A DNA stretch of 36,164 nucleotides from Flavobacterium sp. (GCF_024710485.1 NZ_JANJUQ010000021.1:1-36164); one strand, 5' to 3'. Shown: positions 22,129 through 31,322, counted from the first letter of the stretch. Numbers and translations are program-made. The notes: a model not told the origin generated them from the sequence alone.

Positions 22129-24351
22129 TTAAGGAATTAGTTCGAAGGTACTTGTTAGGTATATATCTGCCGAAGAAGAACCAATCATTAAATTAAATTC
22201 TCCCGGCTCCGATTTGAATTCCAATGCTTGGTTGTAGAACGACAGTTTTTCATTATCAATTATAAATTTTAATGTTTTGCTTTCTCCGGCTTCTAATTTC
22301 ACCTTTTGGAAGTCTTTTAATTCCTTAACCGGACGAACTACCGATCCAAATTTATCTTGTAAGTACAACTGAACCACCTCTTCTCCGGCAAACTTACCGG
22401 TATTGGTTAAGGTCATTGTTACTTCAATAGTTTCAGAATCTTTTATTTTTTGCTTTGATAACTTTAAGTTATCGTAGGTAAAGGTTGTGTAACTCAACCC
22501 ATAACCAAACGGAAATTTAGGAGAATTAGGCAAATCAATATAAGCCGATTTGTATACTTTATCTTCATTTATGGAAGGTCTTCCGGTACTGAAATGATTG
22601 TAATAAATTGGAATTTGACCTTCAGTTCTTGGAAACGACATAGGCAATTTTCCTGACGGATTGTAATCTCCGAAAAGCACATCAGCAATAGCATTTCCTG
22701 CTTCTGAACCTAACCACCAAGTGTAAACAATAGTTGGCATATTATCGGCTGTCCAATTAAAAATTAACGGTCTGCCTGCATTAATTAAAATTACTATGGG
22801 CTTTCCGGTTTTTTGTAATTCTTTGATTAAATCTTCCTGAACACCCGGTAACTGGAGGCTGCTGCGACTTTTAGCTTCTCCACTCATATTCCATCTTTCG
22901 CCTATACTAAGAATTACCACATCGGCCTGATTGGCTACATCAATGGCTTCTTGGAAACCGGCTTTACTCATATCTTCTACACCACAACCTCTGGCATAAA
23001 GCAGTTTGGTTTTCTTGCCTACTTTATTCTGTAAGCCTTCCCATTGCGAAACAATATAAGTTGAATCAATATCTTTTAAGTCGACTGCCCAAAATCCGTG
23101 ATTGATGCGTTTGGGTTTAACCATCGGACCAATAAAAGCTATTGTTTTGGTGTCTTTGGAAAGCGGTAAAATTTGCTTTTCATTTTTGAGAAGTACGATG
23201 CTTTTGGCAGCAACATCACGAGCGATTTTAGTGTGTTCCGAATTATTCAAGGCCTTGTCTTGTCGTTCCTTACTGCAATATTTAAATGGATCATCAAACA
23301 ATCCCAACTCAAATTTCTTGCGCAAAACTCTTTTTACGGCATCATCTACTACACTAATCGGAACTTTATTTTCAGCAACCAATTGGGCCAAGTTGAAACG
23401 GTAAGCGTTACTTTCCATATCCATATCACTTCCGGCTAAAATAGCTTTTTCGGCTGCTTCTTTACTGTCTTTGCAATAGCCGTGAGCAATCATTTCACCT
23501 ATCGAACCCCAATCGGAAACGACAAAGCCCTGAAAGTTCCACTTGCCTTTTAAAATATCACGTTGGATATACGCATTGGCTGTAGCAGGAATACCGTTAA
23601 TATCGTTAAAAGCATTCATAAAAGTAGCAACATTAGCATCAACAGCCGCTTTGAATGGCGGTAAATAAGTTTCCCACATCATCCTATCGCTTATATCCAC
23701 CGAGTTGTAATCTCTACCGCCCGAAGCAGCTCCATAGGCTACAAAATGTTTAGCACAAGCCATTACCGCATCCAAATCGCCTAATTTATTGCCTTGAAAG
23801 CCTTTAACACGAGCATAAGCAATTTTAGAACCTAAATAAGTGTCTTCACCGGCACCTTCCATAACTCTTCCCCATCTTGGATCACGAGATACATCCACCA
23901 TTGGGGCAAAAGTCCAATGAATTCCGGATGCTGCAGCTTCTACAGCAGCAATACGGGCAGAAAGTTCCATCGCTTTTAAATCCCAACTCGCTGCTTCTGC
24001 TAACGGTAAAGGAAAAGTGGTTTTATGACCGTGAATCACATCTAAACCAAATAACAAAGGAATCTTCAAACGCGATTGCATAGCTAATTCCTGGTATTGA
24101 CGCGTATACTTCCAACCAATGACGTTAAGCATAGAACCTATTTTTCCTTCTTTGATTTCCTGTTGTTTATTAGGATTGATGGTTAACGGTCCTGTAACAG
24201 TGTTGTCACCGGTATATTGATTTAGCTGACCGATTTTTTCCTCTAAAGTCATTTTCTGTAATAACTCCTCTACTCTTTGGTCGATTGATTTTTTTTGGGT
24301 ATAACCCATGAAACAGGTTATTAACAGCAAAGTGGTCAGTGATTTTTTCAT
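22129..24351 (-). CDS. GH3 beta-glucosidase
   Basis: 740 aa from the ATG at 24351; an upstream in-frame ATG would overlap the preceding gene and put 11 polar residues before the signal peptide. The signal peptide is MKKSLTTLLLITCFMGYTQ. The GH3 (alpha/beta)8 domain has the nucleophile in GFVVSDWGSIGEM (Asp280) and KHFVAYGAASGGRDYNSVD. An alpha/beta sandwich follows, and the C-terminal fibronectin III-like domain (VTMTLTNTGKFAGEEVVQLYLQD) lies after residue 640. It is a periplasmic exo-enzyme that releases glucose from beta-linked oligosaccharides and fits the terminal step of glucan breakdown. Confidence 0.94.
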   Translation of the reverse strand: MKKSLTTLLLITCFMGYTQKKSIDQRVEELLQKMTLEEKIGQLNQYTGDNTVTGPLTINPNKQQEIKEGKIGSMLNVIGWKYTRQYQELAMQSRLKIPLLFGLDVIHGHKTTFPLPLAEAASWDLKAMELSARIAAVEAAASGIHWTFAPMVDVSRDPRWGRVMEGAGEDTYLGSKIAYARVKGFQGNKLGDLDAVMACAKHFVAYGAASGGRDYNSVDISDRMMWETYLPPFKAAVDANVATFMNAFNDINGIPATANAYIQRDILKGKWNFQGFVVSDWGSIGEMIAHGYCKDSKEAAEKAILAGSDMDMESNAYRFNLAQLVAENKVPISVVDDAVKRVLRKKFELGLFDDPFKYCSKERQDKALNNSEHTKIARDVAAKSIVLLKNEKQILPLSKDTKTIAFIGPMVKPKRINHGFWAVDLKDIDSTYIVSQWEGLQNKVGKKTKLLYARGCGVEDMSKAGFQEAIDVANQADVVILSIGERWNMSGEAKSRSSLQLPGVQEDLIKELQKTGKPIVILINAGRPLIFNWTADNMPTIVYTWWLGSEAGNAIADVLFGDYNPSGKLPMSFPRTEGQIPIYYNHFSTGRPSINEDKVYKSAYIDLPNSPKFPFGYGLSYTTFTYDNLKLSKQKIKDSETIEVTMTLTNTGKFAGEEVVQLYLQDKFGSVVRPVKELKDFQKVKLEAGESKTLKFIIDNEKLSFYNQALEFKSEPGEFNLMIGSSSADIYLTSTFELIP

Positions 24352-24361
24352 ATTTAAATTA

Positions 24362-26107
24362 TTATTTCGGGACATTAAATTCAAGGTAGTTTAGGTGTAA
24401 ACCTCCTTTTTCAAAGTGAATTCTAAGCTTGTTTTCGCCTTTGTTAAAAGTCAGTTTTTCTACAAAAGCCGTCTTCCAAGTTGATAATCCACCGGTTGAT
24501 GGTAATGTTAGCGTTTTAGTAATAGCATTTCCATTTGAGTCTGCTAAGTAGATTTTACTGTCATTGTTTTCAGCTGCATATCTTACATTCACTTCAAAAG
24601 TTTTAGTTTCAGGAAGTGTGAAAGTGTATTGTAACCATTCGCCATCTTCAGTTGCAATTACAGCAAAACCATTGGTCTGATTATCATAGCATTTTTGAAT
24701 ATCTACACCGTCATTTCTCATTTGATTGCCGGTGTTCCAATCGGTTTCTTTTGCGCCGTTAGACACCCAATAATTGGCAACAACCTTATCAAAATAAGCA
24801 AAATTTAACGGTCCTAAATCGTATTCGGAAGCGAAAATTTTACCAGGCAGCATATGCTTTTTATAAGGTTTAGTATCGTTGGAATGTATTTGTCTGAACA
24901 TGGCATCAATCACATCATACTTGACTGTTACATGTTCGATTTTGTAATTTTCGGCTATTTGCATCAGCGTGGCTTTGGCTGATTCGACTGACGGTTTGTT
25001 TTTACCGTCTTTCCAATACTGCAATAACTTTTCATAGTCTTCCGTAATTTTTACAGAAGCCACTCCGGCGATGTTGTCAATTTTTTTCATAGGCCAAAAT
25101 GCCCAACCGATGTTGTTTGATTCAATTAAAGTAATTACATCTTTAAACCAAACATTGGAATTTTCTCCGGTTTCCCCTAACCAAATCGGAACGTCATATT
25201 CTTTCCTGTAATTAACGATTTCCTGAATGGTGGCCATGTCATTATAGCTCCAATATTTATGAAAACTCAAAGCGATGTTTTCATCCCAAAGCGGAAACAT
25301 TCCTTTATAATTATTGCCCCAACAATTGCCCTCAATAAAGATTAAATGATTGGGATCGACTTCACGAATAGCTTTGGTAATGCTGATTTGTAAATTTCTT
25401 AACGGTTCGTTTTTAGTTTCATCACAACCGTTTTTGTTGGTTCCTGAAAAATTCCAATTGGGTTCGTTGATGATGTCGTAAGCACCAATCCAAGGATGGT
25501 TTTTATAACGTTCGGCAATTTTTCTCCAAAAAGCAACGGTCTTATTCTTATTGGCTTCACTCTCCCAAAGTGACGGTTTGGTTTCATCGTAATCAGAAAT
25601 ATTGGCATCTTTACCTTGTCCGCCCGGTGCCGCATGTAAATCGAGTATCAAATACATTTGGTTGGCAGCACACCATTCGAGCAAATCATCGGTCATTTTA
25701 AAACCTTCTTCCAGCCAAGTATACTGACCTTGAACCGGTTCTTTCTCAATGGGCAATGTGTAAAGATTGTAATGCATCGGAAGGCGAATCGAGTTAAAAC
25801 CCCAAGCTGCTAACGAATCGACGTCTCTTTTGGTTAAACCATTATTCTTGTAAGCTCTATAAAATTCTTCTGTGTTTTGCTCTCCGATTAAATCACTAAT
25901 TCTTTGTTTAATTTGATGTTGAGGTCCGGCAAAATCAGCTGTTTTCAACATATACCCTTCCTGAACCATTAATCCGCCAATTCCGAGACCACGTAACAAA
26001 ACGTTGTTGCCTTTTCCGTCAACAATTTTTTGACCGTCTCTGTGCAAAAAACCTTGACTGAAAACAGTGGTAGACAGCAATAAAAGAAATAACAACTGTT
26101 TCTTCAT
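24362..26107 (-). CDS. GH5 family glycoside hydrolase with C-terminal CBM6-like domain
   Basis: 581 aa from the MKK start at 26107 (an ATG three codons earlier is possible). The signal peptide ends at VFSQ. The GH5 clan A barrel spans about 20-400 with acid/base Glu215 in DIINEPNW and nucleophile Glu312 in WLGETGEN; conserved FNSIRLPMHYN and DLHAAPGGQG precede them. From about 430 a beta-sandwich domain (EDGEWLQYTFTLPETKTFEVNVRYAA, then a final NYLEF) resembles CBM6-type glucan-binding modules. GH5 covers many specificities; in this operon a beta-1,3 or beta-1,6 exo- or endo-glucanase is likely. There is no lipid anchor, so it is probably periplasmic. Confidence 0.88.
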   Translation of the reverse strand: MKKQLLFLLLLSTTVFSQGFLHRDGQKIVDGKGNNVLLRGLGIGGLMVQEGYMLKTADFAGPQHQIKQRISDLIGEQNTEEFYRAYKNNGLTKRDVDSLAAWGFNSIRLPMHYNLYTLPIEKEPVQGQYTWLEEGFKMTDDLLEWCAANQMYLILDLHAAPGGQGKDANISDYDETKPSLWESEANKNKTVAFWRKIAERYKNHPWIGAYDIINEPNWNFSGTNKNGCDETKNEPLRNLQISITKAIREVDPNHLIFIEGNCWGNNYKGMFPLWDENIALSFHKYWSYNDMATIQEIVNYRKEYDVPIWLGETGENSNVWFKDVITLIESNNIGWAFWPMKKIDNIAGVASVKITEDYEKLLQYWKDGKNKPSVESAKATLMQIAENYKIEHVTVKYDVIDAMFRQIHSNDTKPYKKHMLPGKIFASEYDLGPLNFAYFDKVVANYWVSNGAKETDWNTGNQMRNDGVDIQKCYDNQTNGFAVIATEDGEWLQYTFTLPETKTFEVNVRYAAENNDSKIYLADSNGNAITKTLTLPSTGGLSTWKTAFVEKLTFNKGENKLRIHFEKGGLHLNYLEFNVPK

Positions 26108-26127
26108 GGTTAACAAAGAATTTTGGT

Positions 26128-27585
26128 TTAATAAACTAAAGTTTGGATAGCATTAGGCAAAATTGTCACCTCGGTCGCAGAAGTTCCGATACACAAGAAG
26201 TAATTGATTTTCATGTTACTTTCATTCATCACAACAGTTACCACTTTTCCGTCATTATTGATGAAAGAAGTTGTTAAGAGCTGGCTACGGCTGGCAGCAC
26301 TACTTACTCTTTTGGCACCTTTCTCAATAAATTTTGAAAAATGTCCGATGAAATAATAACTAGGTGTGTAAATCAACTCTCCCGTATTGGTATCTCCGTG
26401 AATTGGTGCAAAACAGTAGTTCTTTACATGATTAGGACCGCCGTTTTGATCGAGTAAGATATTCCAATCCGTCCACGCCACCGTGCCGTTGTTGAAATCG
26501 TGTATCATTGATTTGCCGTACCGTTGCCCGTTTTTCCACAATTGGTATTTGTTGGCATCAAATTTCTCTACACAGCCTTCGGTGAACATTAAGTTTTTTG
26601 AAGGATACAATTCATTTACTTTACCAACATTATCAAACATTTGATCACCGCCACTCCAGCTTTCGTACCAATGAAATCCGATTCCCCAAACGTATTTACT
26701 GGCTTCCGGATCGTCTAAAATAGTTGTAGCTCTTTGAAGTAATAAGTCGCGATTATGATCCCAAACAGTAATTTTTTTGTTACCCATACCGGCTTTTTGT
26801 AGTGTTGGTCCGAGGTAATTTTTCAGAAAATCTCTTTCTTCTTCAGCTGTGAAAATACACGATTCCCATGTTTGCTTGGCCATAGGTTCATTTTGTACTG
26901 TCAATCCCCAAACCGGCAAACCTTCTTTTTCCAAAGCATTGATATACTTAACGTAATAATTGGCCCAAGCCTGACGGTATTCCGGCAACAGTTTTCCTCC
27001 TTGCAACATATTTTTGTTGTCTTTCATAAAAGCCGGTGGTGACCATGGACTAATATAGAAAGACGCTTTACTGCCTATCATCTCCATAGCTTTTTTAATC
27101 AATGGAATTTTGAATTGGCGGTCAGGTTGAATATCAAAAGTTTTCAGATCCTTATCACCTTCTTCGATGTAAGTATATGAAGCCGAACTGAAATCACAGC
27201 TGTTCATATTAGTTCGAACTAAAGTGTAGCCGATTCCGTTTTCTTTTGAAAAATAGGCCCTCAAAAATTCTTGTTGTTTCTCAGGAGATAGCTTAGCAAA
27301 CACTTCCGCACTGGCATCGGTTACGGCTCCGCCTATTCCAAGAAAGGTCTGAAAAGTTTTATCAGGATTTACAAAAACACAAATTTGGGTTTCTAAAGGT
27401 TGCTGTAATTCTTTAAACGGAAGAAGATCCGCGGTTTTAGTCAATCGCAAATCTGAACTGTCTGCTGAGGTATAAACTGTAACTGTTTTATTTTTGGTTG
27501 AGAAAGGTAGTGCTTTTGATTTTGGCTTTTTTTGAGCAAATACAGTCACGGAAGCCAACAATACCACTATTATAATTTTTTTCAT
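26128..27585 (-). CDS. GH30 beta-glycosidase, Sec-exported
   Basis: 485 aa from the MKK start at 27585. The signal peptide ends at TVFAQ. GH30 (TIM barrel plus beta side domain) is shown by FLGIGGAVTDASAE (about 81-94), SPWSPPAFMKDN, acid/base Glu233 in VQNEPM and nucleophile Glu336 in MFTEGCVE. GH30 enzymes of glucan loci act on beta-1,6-glucan or on glucosyl units; the glucosylceramidase label often given to them is only a family name. It lies between a lipoprotein GH30 and the GH5 gene with short gaps, in the same transcript. It is probably periplasmic. Confidence 0.92.
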   Translation of the reverse strand: MKKIIIVVLLASVTVFAQKKPKSKALPFSTKNKTVTVYTSADSSDLRLTKTADLLPFKELQQPLETQICVFVNPDKTFQTFLGIGGAVTDASAEVFAKLSPEKQQEFLRAYFSKENGIGYTLVRTNMNSCDFSSASYTYIEEGDKDLKTFDIQPDRQFKIPLIKKAMEMIGSKASFYISPWSPPAFMKDNKNMLQGGKLLPEYRQAWANYYVKYINALEKEGLPVWGLTVQNEPMAKQTWESCIFTAEEERDFLKNYLGPTLQKAGMGNKKITVWDHNRDLLLQRATTILDDPEASKYVWGIGFHWYESWSGGDQMFDNVGKVNELYPSKNLMFTEGCVEKFDANKYQLWKNGQRYGKSMIHDFNNGTVAWTDWNILLDQNGGPNHVKNYCFAPIHGDTNTGELIYTPSYYFIGHFSKFIEKGAKRVSSAASRSQLLTTSFINNDGKVVTVVMNESNMKINYFLCIGTSATEVTILPNAIQTLVY

Positions 27586-27607
27586 TTTCGACATTTTAAA
27601 ATAATTT

Positions 27608-29053
27608 TTACCAGATGAATGTGCCTACAGCACCCGCTTCTAAGGAGACAGCTACCCATTTTCCGTTGTGCTTGATGTTAAATACACCTGGACTTGTGCC
27701 GTCATTTAAGACAATTAATACTTTTTTGCCTTCCGGAGTTTTGAAAGCCACATTGTATAAATTCCCGGATTGCGTTGAGGCAATTCTAACCGAACCGGCA
27801 GGAACAAATTTTGAGGCATGTGCGATAATGTAGTATCCTACATTTCTTTCATAGTTGAAGCTACCGTTAACGGTTATAGCGCCTTTACAAGTAGTACAAC
27901 CACCGTTAGTATGCGGTCCGAATGAGGCATTGTTGGCCAAATTCCATTCAAGAGCTGTTTTACTCCAATTGCGCATAGAGCCAATAATTACATTCTTTAG
28001 ATGCCATTTTAAATCACCATCAAAGCTTCCTGTCGACGCTGTATACTGCTCGGTGAAATATAAGTTTTTGGTTGGGTAAGCATTGTGAACGGTACTCATG
28101 GCAGAGATATCTCCCGCATACAAATGAAAAGCTGAGCCGTCAATGAAGGCGTTAGCCGCCGGATCAGACAGAACAGCCATTGGGTATTGCGGATTGTCAC
28201 AATTGTGATCGTAAATTATAATTTTAGAAGTAATTCCGGCAGATTGAAATGCTGGACCTAAATGATTTTTGATAAAACTAGCTTGATCTGTGGCCAACAT
28301 TAACAAACTTGGATTATTGCCGGGGTGTAAAGGCTCGTTTTGAGGTGTAATAGCGTCAATTCGGATTCCTTCAGCCTGCATGGCTTGAATATATTTTACA
28401 AAATATTGTGCATAAACACCATAATATTGCGGTTGCAAACTTCCTCCTACTGTACTGCCGTTGTCTTTCATCCATACTGGCGGTGACCATGGAGTTGCCA
28501 AGATTTTAATGTTCGGATTGATTTGCAAAATTTGTTTCAGAAGTTGGATTAAGGCATTATCCGGTGCTAAACTAAAGTTAGTCAGATTAACATCCGTTTG
28601 GCCTGTTGGTATGTCGTTGTAAGAATAAACACTACTACTTAAATCAGAAGCGCCGATACTAATTCTTAAATAACTAACAGTGATTGAGTTGACAGAAGAA
28701 CCAAAAAGTTCCTGCAATAACTCTTGCTTTTTAGAAGCTGATAGTTGATTAATAACTTCAACACTTCCACCGGTTAAGGTATAGCCAAATCCGTCTATCG
28801 ATTGAAAAGATTGGTTTTCGTTGACTTCAATATTAGGATAAACATTGGTATTCGTATTGAATGCCAATAGTGTATTTTGTTTTTCCAATTTAACGGTTCC
28901 GTCTCCTTTGGTTAACCAAAAGGCGATATCACTGTTAGTTGGAGTTGTAGGATTGGGATTAGGCTCGGCATCATCAGAAGACTGAGCGCAACCGGACAAC
29001 ACGCTTACAAGTAAGGAAAAAAATAGCGATTTTATTTGAGTAAGTTTCATCAT
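27608..29053 (-). CDS. GH30 beta-glycosidase, surface lipoprotein type
   Basis: 481 aa from the MMKLTQIK start at 29053; a longer frame to 29101 would place 16 polar residues before the signal peptide and is not favoured. Lipobox LSGC with lipidated Cys22, followed by AQSSDDAEPNP, an acidic Ser-rich stretch of the kind that marks Bacteroidota lipoproteins for surface export. GH30 motifs: FGYTLTGGSVE, TPWSPPVWMKDN, acid/base Glu240 in TPQNEPLHPG, and nucleophile Glu335 in YFTEQYTAS. It is a distant paralogue of the next GH30 in the operon. It probably cuts beta-1,6 linkages or branches at the cell surface. Confidence 0.92.
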   Translation of the reverse strand: MMKLTQIKSLFFSLLVSVLSGCAQSSDDAEPNPNPTTPTNSDIAFWLTKGDGTVKLEKQNTLLAFNTNTNVYPNIEVNENQSFQSIDGFGYTLTGGSVEVINQLSASKKQELLQELFGSSVNSITVSYLRISIGASDLSSSVYSYNDIPTGQTDVNLTNFSLAPDNALIQLLKQILQINPNIKILATPWSPPVWMKDNGSTVGGSLQPQYYGVYAQYFVKYIQAMQAEGIRIDAITPQNEPLHPGNNPSLLMLATDQASFIKNHLGPAFQSAGITSKIIIYDHNCDNPQYPMAVLSDPAANAFIDGSAFHLYAGDISAMSTVHNAYPTKNLYFTEQYTASTGSFDGDLKWHLKNVIIGSMRNWSKTALEWNLANNASFGPHTNGGCTTCKGAITVNGSFNYERNVGYYIIAHASKFVPAGSVRIASTQSGNLYNVAFKTPEGKKVLIVLNDGTSPGVFNIKHNGKWVAVSLEAGAVGTFIW

Positions 29054-29130
29054 TGGTAAAAAAGGGATAGCATTTTTTTGGTATAAAGATTCAATATCCA
29101 TGTTATTTCATCTTAAGAAGCGCCCTGTAA

Positions 29131-29158
29131 AGCTTCTGTCAGGTGGAAGACAGAAGCT
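29131..29158. promoter_or_regulatory. Perfect 10-bp hairpin between the GH16 and GH30 genes
   Basis: AGCTTCTGTC (29131-29140) and GACAGAAGCT (29149-29158) are exact inverted repeats around an eight-base loop. No T run follows on the minus strand, so it is not a standard terminator. A TATTTTTG box on the minus strand at 29191-29184 could be an internal promoter just upstream. A role in mRNA processing or stability is plausible. Confidence 0.5.
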
Positions 29159-29191
29159 AAAAGGACAACTAATTTTAACTAAACAAAAATA

Positions 29192-30268
29192 TTAATGATA
29201 AACATGAACGTAATCAACTTCAAATGTGGCAGAAGTGAAATTAGGGTCAACAGCCCCTCCGAAATTTCCTCCCATGGCACAATTGAAAATAAAAAAGAAT
29301 GGTTTATTAAAAGGCAGACTATTGTTATTGTTGAAAGTGTAATACAACACGTTATCAACATAAAATTTAATAGAAGTTGCCGACCATTCACAAGAGTAAA
29401 CGTGGAATTCAGTAGTGGCATTACTGATTAAAATACTGCCGCCATCTGCATTTCCTCCAAAATGTCCGGGATGGTGTAAAGTTCCATAAATTCTGTTGGG
29501 GTTATTTCCAACATGCTCCATGATATCAATTTCACCACATGCCGGCCAAGGATTGGTACTGATATCTGAACCTAACATCCACAGTGCCGGCCAAGTTCCG
29601 CCGCCTGCAGGCAATTTAGCTCTGATGTCTACCCTACCGTATTGGAATTGGTATTTGTTTTTGGTAACAATTCTAGCCGAAGTATAATTGCTTCCGCTAT
29701 ATTGTTCTTTAATTAATTTAATTTTCAAAACTCCGTCTTGAACAATCACATTTTCGGGTCTGTTCGTATAGTATTGTAATTCGTTGTTACCCCAGCCTCC
29801 GGCACCGATTTCATAACTCCATTTAGAGCTGTCCGGTGCTCCGTTAACATTAAACTCATCGGACCAAGCTAAAGTTGTAGTCACAAAAACAGTCAATGTT
29901 ATACTTGTGGAAATAAATTCAGCTCCATTGTAAGCAGAAACATATATTGTATAAGTGTTAGTTCCTGATTGTGTAAAAGTATGACTGAACACACCTGTAG
30001 TGGAATTAATTACTGTACTACCGATTAAAATTTTATACGATGTGGCATTATCAGCAGACACTGTAAAGTTAACTACACCACTACCATCTCCGTTTGGAGT
30101 TGATGGCGTTACACCAACTATCACTTTATTAACAACAAGGTTAGAAGGTTTTGAATCAGTATCGTCTCCTCCATCACTACTGCTACAGCTTAGTAACAGA
30201 AAAACTGCCATTATTGAAAAAAGCTTTTGCCCTAAAACGGTACCGAACCACTTAAAATTATTTCCCAA
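29192..30268 (-). CDS. GH16 beta-glucanase with PKD-like domain, surface lipoprotein type
   Basis: 358 aa. The lipoprotein signal has lipobox LLSC and Cys28, followed by SSSDGGDDTDS, an acidic surface-export type sequence. Residues about 41-130 are a PKD/Ig-like domain beginning PSNLVVNKVIVG with a TPNGDGSG turn. The GH16 domain is at about 132-358, with catalytic motif GEIDIME: nucleophile Glu246, Asp248, acid/base Glu251. WGNNELQYYTNR and GGTWPALWMLG are laminarinase-like. The PKD-like part closely resembles the first domain of the neighbouring 323-aa lipoprotein. It is the likely surface endo-enzyme that makes oligosaccharides for SusC/D. Confidence 0.92.
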   Translation of the reverse strand: MGNNFKWFGTVLGQKLFSIMAVFLLLSCSSSDGGDDTDSKPSNLVVNKVIVGVTPSTPNGDGSGVVNFTVSADNATSYKILIGSTVINSTTGVFSHTFTQSGTNTYTIYVSAYNGAEFISTSITLTVFVTTTLAWSDEFNVNGAPDSSKWSYEIGAGGWGNNELQYYTNRPENVIVQDGVLKIKLIKEQYSGSNYTSARIVTKNKYQFQYGRVDIRAKLPAGGGTWPALWMLGSDISTNPWPACGEIDIMEHVGNNPNRIYGTLHHPGHFGGNADGGSILISNATTEFHVYSCEWSATSIKFYVDNVLYYTFNNNNSLPFNKPFFFIFNCAMGGNFGGAVDPNFTSATFEVDYVHVYH

Positions 30269-30296
30269 AACAAATCCGATTTAATAGTTAGTTATA

Positions 30297-30332
30297 AACC
30301 GACAGGAAATGAAATTTAAATTCCTGTCGGTT
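30297..30332. promoter_or_regulatory. Perfect 12-bp hairpin between the lipoprotein and GH16 genes
   Basis: AACCGACAGGAA (30297-30308) and TTCCTGTCGGTT (30321-30332) are exact inverted repeats with a 12-base AT-rich loop, 12 bases after the stop of the 323-aa lipoprotein gene. On the minus strand it is followed by TTTATAACT, a poor T tract, so it may act as a partial terminator or as a 3' stabiliser of the upstream susCD part of the transcript. Confidence 0.6.
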
Positions 30333-30344
30333 ATCTTTATGTTT

Positions 30345-31316
30345 TTAATTTGCCGGCACTAATTTTAAATACCAAGCATTACCCGTTTCGGTTCCTTGTG
30401 CTCTCAAATACATATAATCCGGTGTAATTACCATGATTTCATATTCTTTTTGAAGCGATCCGTAACCAATAAATGTTGTACTTCCAGACAATAAGATACT
30501 CGTTTGGGTAGATGGAGTTTCTAACGGAATTCCGGTACTTGACGGAATAAATGAGAAAGCAGTAGTTCCTCCAGCATATCCATAACATCCCTCATCTCCT
30601 GAACCCGGAATACCCGGAATAGAAGCCAAAGAACCTGTTTTAGTGAATGCTCCGTCAGGCGTAGCTGATTGAATAGTAAATGAATTGGAAGAAGCTACTT
30701 TGGTAAAAGTAAAAGTTGAAGTGTAGAAACAATTACAACAAGCTACTTTTTCATTGATAGCTGCAGACCACCATATTGGTGAAGTCGCCCCAATCCAAGG
30801 TCCAACACCAAAGTGTCCGGGAACGCTTTTATCAACTCTCCATGCTTTTGAAGCATCATTGGTCAAATAAGTAACAATTGAAGGATCAGGAGAGAAATTA
30901 CTAACTACTTGAACTTCGGCAGTAGCAGTGGTTGAAGTACCACCTTTACCGTAAGCAACTACAGTAATTCTGTAGGTATGCAAACCAAGAGAAGTAAACT
31001 TTTTTTGAACTGTACCGGTTGGTAAACTATTTAGAATAGTTGTAGGAACACTGGTAAACTCAACTTCAGCATTTAAGTCGGCTACATCATTGTAACCGAT
31101 TTTGAAAGATAAGGCATCATTAGCGCTTACTCTGATATTAACTTTTCCTGAACCGTCTCCATTAGGATTTTCAGTATTTTGACCTACTACTTCAGTCTCA
31201 ATAACCAAATTAGTCGGTGTTGTTAAATCACCTAATGAATAATCATCATTCTGACAGCCTACTAATGAGGCTATCAAAAGAAAGCTTAGAGATAAATATT
31301 TAAAATTGTTTTTCAT
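30345..31316 (-). CDS. PUL lipoprotein, putative surface glucan-binding protein
   Basis: 323 aa. Lipobox LVGC with Cys21, followed by QNDDYS (surface-export type). Residues about 33-145 are a PKD/Ig-like domain starting PTNLVIETEVVG with an NPNGDGSG turn, like the domain in the adjacent GH16. The C-terminal domain (about 148-323) starts VTYLTNDASKAWRVDKSVPGHFGVGP and has an aromatic WWSAA segment, an unusual CCNC cluster and a further Cys in GDEGCYGY. This type is common beside GH16 genes in laminarin loci as far as I recall. It is not an enzyme I can recognise. It probably holds glucan at the surface. Confidence 0.82.
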   Translation of the reverse strand: MKNNFKYLSLSFLLIASLVGCQNDDYSLGDLTTPTNLVIETEVVGQNTENPNGDGSGKVNIRVSANDALSFKIGYNDVADLNAEVEFTSVPTTILNSLPTGTVQKKFTSLGLHTYRITVVAYGKGGTSTTATAEVQVVSNFSPDPSIVTYLTNDASKAWRVDKSVPGHFGVGPWIGATSPIWWSAAINEKVACCNCFYTSTFTFTKVASSNSFTIQSATPDGAFTKTGSLASIPGIPGSGDEGCYGYAGGTTAFSFIPSSTGIPLETPSTQTSILLSGSTTFIGYGSLQKEYEIMVITPDYMYLRAQGTETGNAWYLKLVPAN

Positions 31317-31322
31317 AGTATC

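Noticed and set aside
24352..24384. N-terminal extension of the GH3 protein
   Set aside because: It would overlap the GH5 gene and put polar residues in front of a clean signal peptide.
29054..29101. N-terminal extension of the lipoprotein GH30
   Set aside because: The extension would displace the signal peptide by 16 residues; the MMKLTQIK start gives a normal lipoprotein signal.
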